From assembly GCA_029582165.1 (NCBI GenBank), contig CM055875.1, positions 3,467,001-3,531,000 on the forward strand: a stretch of DNA of 64,000 nucleotides, in the 5' to 3' direction. The DNA is from Portulaca oleracea (taxonomy: Eukaryota; Streptophyta; Magnoliopsida; Caryophyllales; Portulacaceae). A program made the position numbers and the translations under genes. Under the pieces are notes generated by a model. The model did not search any database and was not told where the DNA came from. It worked only from the letters and a program-made list of their open reading frames with translations. Shown here one piece after another: positions 59,601 through 64,000 of this stretch (its first letter is position 1; every line of letters starts with the position of its first letter).

Positions 59601-59826
59601 ATATACTCCGGCGTGTGGCCTTTGAGTTTGTTTTTTGTTTATTTTGTTTATTTATAGAGATGTAAGGCTTTAAGCCTGGGAAACATCCATATTACAAAGG
59701 AAACTCTGCCGGATTATCCCCAGGAAATTATGGAAGTTCATTTCTAAGTACCTCTTTTTACCTTTCTAAACCTTAATTAGGTTGAGATTGACCTGAACAG
59801 CCCCTATTAGGGAGCGGGCTGTTACA
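56609..59826 (+). mobile_element. Long Gypsy (chromovirus-like) LTR
   Basis: Starts TGTAAGATCCGTGAG, ends GGGCTGTTACA and is followed at 59829-59840 by TGGTATCAGAGC, the tRNA-iMet primer site. 3.2 kb, with a GC-rich patch at 56940-57260 whose open frames look fortuitous, and a 45-bp tandem repeat at 58412-58501. Confidence 0.65.
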
Positions 59827-60639
59827 GATGGTATCAGAGCAAGGATTCTGCGACCTTAGGTGGTGCATTCATTCATTGCATGCTTGTTTGCTTGAAAATA
59901 TGTGACTTACATGAACTTTATGTGCCTTATGTTCTCAATATGGTAAAGCTAGATAGAATTGCAAGCCTACATCAGTATTTGTGTTCGAAGTGTCTAATTT
60001 TCGCTTCTTTTCTCTAACTAGATCTTGTGTTAGTTGCTCGATTAAGCAAGTTGGAGTTTAGAAACTGTACCTTGGTTCTCACTTGGGTGATGTAAGTTTC
60101 TTATCCCATAAGCAATTAGCGTAAATTATAGTATGACATTGCTATTGAGGTTGTTGGGCTAGCCTTTCAATTAGGAAGGTGAAATAAGAGTTTGTTTTCT
60201 TAATGTCCAGTATTAGTGGGAAATAGTTACATTGTCCCTGTTTTTCCCTCGGTTTATGTATTTAGGAGAGGGGTAAGCGGCTTTAATTATGTGTTGAGGA
60301 GGTGGGAGACAACGACACCTTAAACTGAAGTATTATGAGAATCTACAACATTTGGAGATGTTTGAGTTAAAGGAGTACTATTTCATACAATATGTTTGTT
60401 TATAGTAGTAGCCTAGAGTTCTCACGGCTTAAATCCATATCTTTGGTGGCTAATTTGGGGCCTAGATCGAATGGACATGTGTGATATGATATGGTCCATA
60501 TCACTTGAGTAAATTTACGAAGTGTTTGAGGAACTAGAATCAGAGGTGTGTGTTATGTGAGTTATAGGTTCTTAAAGCCCTTAATTTAGGTGTAGCTTCG
60601 TAGATCTGCTAATGTTTTCTAGGAAGTACCTAAGCTTCC
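59827..60639 (+). mobile_element. Primer-binding site and leader of the Gypsy element
   Basis: TGGTATCAGAGC (59829) then about 800 bp of leader without a recognisable gag. It ends against the oppositely oriented protease-bearing fragment. Confidence 0.5.
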
Positions 60640-61506
60640 CTACTTTACTCTAGCTAGATCATGCTGAATAGATCTAGGAATAAGATCATTCTGGAGGGGC
60701 AATCTTGGTAATATCTCTTTTTGGAACACATGAGAAAATTTTCCCAACTGAGGGGCGACGAGAGGGTGGGTTTCTTCATGGCTAGGCCTTTTGTGGCTAG
60801 GGTTTGTGTTGAGGTCTGAGGGAATGATCTCCTTATGCTCACTAAACTTAGGGCGTTTAGTGGTCATAGAGGTGATGGGATTTGGATCACTCTCTTGAGG
60901 TGGGGACGGCTGGGAGACTTTTAGTGGAGCTAGGGTTATTCTCTTGTTTTTCATCACAAGAGTGTAGGTATTGGCTCTTCCGTCATGATTCTCACTCCTG
61001 TCAAATAACCATGGTCTTCCCAGCAGAATATGACAAGCATCCATAGGCAAAACGTCACTCCATAAAGATTCTTGAAAAGATTTGCCAATGGAAAAGCTTA
61101 CCAAACATCGTAGAGTAACTTGTAAATCTTCATCCTGATTGAGCAACTGGATGGAGTATGGCTTAGGATGTGGACTCGTTTCCAGCTGAAGTTTGTCCAC
61201 CATAGTAGTTGACGCCACATTGGTGCTGCTTCCTCCATCAATGATCAAAGAACAGACCTTTACTTTGTTTGTGCAACGAGATTGAAAGATGGCCTCTCGT
61301 TGTTGTTGATCTTCAGAAACGATTGAGTTACTAAGAACTCTCCTCATAAGGAACATCTCGTGAGCCATGGAGGGGGTTAGATTTGCGTTTGGGCGTGGAG
61401 GGGATTGTGTTTGGCCGTTTTGTGGGGTTAGGGTTGCACTCAAAGAAACCTGAGCTCTGATACCAAAATTATGATGTGTAATGGGATCAAAGAATAGATT
61501 GATCAA
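60640..61506 (-). pseudogene. Gypsy retropepsin (protease) fragment with PR-RT linker
   Basis: A 288-residue frame with the retropepsin active-site stretch CSLIIDGGSSTNVAS, later MDACHILLGRPWLFDR, and the linker FSHVFQKEILPRLPLQN that precedes reverse transcriptase. It ends before reverse transcriptase. The frame starts inside the LTR and passes through the primer site, with almost no gag, so it is an internally deleted element. The normal IIDSG/IIDGG aspartate is present. Confidence 0.75.
61449..61465 (-). other. Gypsy primer-binding site (tRNA-iMet type), antisense
   Basis: The - strand reads TGGTATCAGAGCTCAGG, starting 6 nt after the LTR end TACACATCA. Confidence 0.75.
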
Positions 61507-62535
61507 TTACACATCATAGGGGTGGCATGCAACCAATCTGAATATGGGAGGCTTCACGTGAACTAAGGCAAAGGTGGGGATGCTTTACGTGAATTGGGAG
61601 GGAAGTTTGTAGAGTTTGGATGAATTGTGAGAGACTTTGTATGGATTAGGGAGTTGATGTTGGGAGAGGGATTTGAGAGAGAGGATTGCTTTGAGAGTTG
61701 GCGGGAGGAGGGAGAGTGTAAGAGAGAGGGTTGAATAGCCTTAGGGTTTGATTTATCTTACTCAAAGATAGAGAGATAAAAGACAAAAGTATCCCAGATA
61801 GATCTAGGGATCAAGCTTGATACAGAAACACCACAAGATGAAACCCTAGGGCTACTTGTTCTTCCACCTAGTTACTGAAACACCTTCTAGGTTTCAGAAA
61901 CAAGCTCTTCTTCACCACTTGGTTGCCATACCAAGATACAATAGAAGAGATCAACGAGGTTCTCACGAAACACTCAAGGGGTTAAGCTGAAAGCTTGATT
62001 ATATTCATAATTCAAAGTTGGATGCCTTTAAGTGGTACAAGCCTAGCTATTTATACTACCAAGTTCTAAACCTCCTAGGACTATCTAGATTGGCGTGCAA
62101 GCCAAGGAATCCTAATACTAGACGCCTAAAACAACCATCTCTTCCTTGGATTAGGACTCCTTATCCTAAGGGGAGTTAGTTACCAAAGATAGTAATCCTT
62201 TTAGGACTTGGCTTTTCTAAGCCAAGATGGATTAGTTACAAAATAAGCCAACCTTATCTAGGACTACAAGACTAACTTGGCGCCTAATCTAACTACGTCA
62301 CACGCCACACACACACACCATACACATTTTAGATCATTCTAGAACATTCCAGATTATTCTAGACTAGTCTAGACTACTAAAACTTGACATCCAAGTTTAT
62401 ATATATTACTTGGCACCTCACACAACTGGAAATGTAAATAAAACCCTAGAAATGTTAAGATATACATCAAAAGGCCAAAACCGTGAGCTTCATCTTGAAA
62501 TGGTCAGAAATGTGAAGTTCATCTTGAAATGGTCA
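61472..62535 (-). mobile_element. Truncated Gypsy LTR (same family as the intron-2 solo LTRs)
   Basis: On the - strand it ends CATTACACATCA at 61472 and is homologous to 15845-17466 for about 1060 bp, including the repeated GAAATGGTCAGAA words. It stops near 62535, so the LTR's first part is missing. Confidence 0.75.
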
Positions 62536-64000
62536 GAACTACCAAATAACGCCATCCCTGGCAACGACGCCATTTTTCGATTCTAGTATTTTTGTGGTTT
62601 TAGTGGGGATGTCGAATCACAAGGATGGGTTGTTAGGCTTGTTTAGGCTATCAGTTTGCTAAAGAGTCCCAATGCAGAAAACAGTAAAATATGTAAATTA
62701 AGCTATTAAACGAATCATAATCTTGCAACAAAGACATAACCATAAAGTAACTATCACAAAACTTATCAATAGCAATCAATACCAAGGATAACTATCACAC
62801 TAGCAAGAAATGCATTCAATAGCACTTAAACACTATCACACTAAGCAAGGAAGCAATTAATTGCAAGTAATTAAGCAATAAACTAACAAATAATGAAATT
62901 AGGTACTAAGTCCATACCCTTGAAGATTCAACATATTCTCCAATCTTCAATCTCCATCTTTGATCTTCATTTTGGAACTTTCCCTAAACAAATAAGAAAG
63001 TGTGAATCAAGTTACTAAGAACCCTCAAATCCTCACTTGAAAGTAGGATTTGTGATCCTTAATCCCCCTTTTCACTAAAATGGATTGATTTTGTGGCTAA
63101 CCTAGAAAGCTTTCAATAACAATCTCAATGAAATCAAAGGAAAACAAGGGAAATGAAAGGGAAATTTGCTGAAATTACTTCAAAGCAATGTTGATTACAA
63201 CCAAAAACTTGAGAACTTGAAGAACAAGCAACTTGAAAACCCTAAGAAAAAGAATAACAATTGCATAAACTTGAAATGAAATGTAAAGAAAAACTAAGTA
63301 AAAACAATGCTAAAACAGAAGCTGCTACTAATTTCGTCACTGAGGGTATATATACAAAGCCAAATTTGTTACACAAAACGCAACATTTCACCCAGAGAAA
63401 TGGCGCGGAAAATTAGAGTGCCGCAGGCGAGTCACGTCCCATCGCGGGCGTGACTGGCTTCTGGCCATCGGAGAGTCCCTTGCCTTGGCAGTTTTCTCGG
63501 TCTCACAGGAACTGGTCGCGACCGAGTCATTAGACGACTCGGGCGTGACATCTGTTTGGTCTTCCCTGCCTTAGTGGTTTCTTTGGCTTCAGTGATGATG
63601 CTACAGATGCTGGTCGCGGGTGAGTCATCAGATGACTCTGGCGTGACTACCTGCTGGACTTTCTCCTGCTTAGCTGAAATTTGCACGCCACATAGGTTAC
63701 AGAAACAGGTCACGCCCGTGACTAAGGATGACTCGGGCGTGACTCTCCGTTGTCCGCCACTTCTACTGCTGCTCTCCATACTTTGTGAAATTTTACTTCG
63801 TTTTTGCCTTTTTCGCTCGGTTTTGGCTCAACATGTTATTAACCTACAAAACTAAAGAAAACATCATATCTACATATAATAACGGGGCTAAAACAAGCAA
63901 AACTCCCTATGAAAGATATAAAATTCAGCTCAGAATGAGACTGAACAGAGATAAACTCAGTACGCTAAGCACTATAATGTAAGAAACCATTTCATGATTG
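62536..64000 (-). mobile_element. Tat/Athila-type Gypsy primer site and LTR, antisense, running off the window
   Basis: The - strand reads TGGCGTCGTTGCCAGGGA at 62555-62572, a Tat/Athila-type primer site, so the LTR lies to its right. Only about 20 bp of internal sequence remain on the left before the other Gypsy LTR. 63428-63742 holds four related palindromic units; open frames there come from these repeats. Confidence 0.55.
63428..63742. repeat. Four palindromic GTCRCG...CGGGCGTGAC units, ~95-100 bp apart
   Basis: Units near 63428, 63512, 63611 and 63706. Units 2-4 contain a GTCRCG..GAGTCAT-like left part and a GACTCGGGCGTGAC-like right part that can pair; unit 1 is shorter. GC-rich against an AT-rich background. 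Confidence 0.7.

Noticed and set aside
63400..63760. CRISPR-like spaced repeats
   Set aside because: Plant LTR context; units diverge and are palindromic throughout, with no spacers of constant length.
63432..63779. 115-codon frame with repeated VTPESS words
   Set aside because: Produced by the palindromic repeats in an LTR; equally open on the other strand.

Overview
The window is nuclear DNA from a flowering plant, most likely a eudicot with a large, repeat-rich genome; I cannot name the species. The evidence is one host gene with 20 spliceosomal introns encoding a plant-type Nudix + dipeptidyl-peptidase-III fusion, surrounded and invaded by plant LTR retrotransposons (Copia and Gypsy), L1-type LINEs, MULE, hAT-like and Stowaway elements and a tRNA-derived SINE. 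Nothing looks bacterial, viral or organellar.

Layout. 1-4981: a decayed Copia-type LTR retrotransposon on the + strand (short-palindrome array, gag relic, polypurine tract, 3' LTR). 4982-6308: AT-rich spacer with one MITE fragment. 6309-11584: a nearly full-length L1-type LINE on the - strand, with ORF1 and ORF2 overlapping by ATGA and ORF2 broken by three stops and one frameshift. 11585-11868: the short remaining 5' flank of the host gene. 11869-46637 (+): the host gene, an orthologue of Arabidopsis NUDT3. I could assemble all 21 exons by hand: 2316 nt in one continuous frame, 771 residues, with a Nudix box (residues 76-98) and the M49 zinc motif HECCH (589-593) plus EEAKAD (622-627).

The coding part is under 7% of the 34.8-kb gene; much of the rest is mobile DNA. 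Intron 1 holds a SINE and a LINE scrap. Intron 2 holds two solo Gypsy LTRs in opposite orientation, each with a perfect 5-bp target duplication, sitting in LINE debris. Introns 3, 7, 8 and 11 hold LINE pieces. Introns 4 and 14 hold foldback MULE-type MITEs with perfect 9-bp target duplications. Introns 6 and 9 hold Stowaway MITEs. Intron 9 also has a perfect 223-bp tandem duplication. Intron 17 has a GC donor.

46638-52888: intergenic DNA with a 2.8-kb Pack-MULE (47337-50128; 169-bp inverted ends; 9-bp target duplication). It carries an antisense, stop-containing fragment of a CRS2-associated-factor-like (organelle intron splicing) gene and is itself split by a 1-kb hAT-like element that has a relative at 52022-52500. 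52889-64000: nested LTR retrotransposons: a Tat/Athila-type Gypsy LTR with primer-binding site and gag relic (+), a Copia LTR (-), a 3.2-kb Gypsy LTR with tRNA-iMet-type primer site (+), an internally deleted Gypsy element with a protease domain (-) of the same LTR family as the intron-2 solo LTRs, and part of another Tat-type element (-).

The only gene that appears functional is the NUDT3 orthologue. No operon-like or defence system is present. The most unusual features are the palindrome array at 1-1450, the inverted solo LTR pair that could fold intron-2 RNA, and the Pack-MULE.
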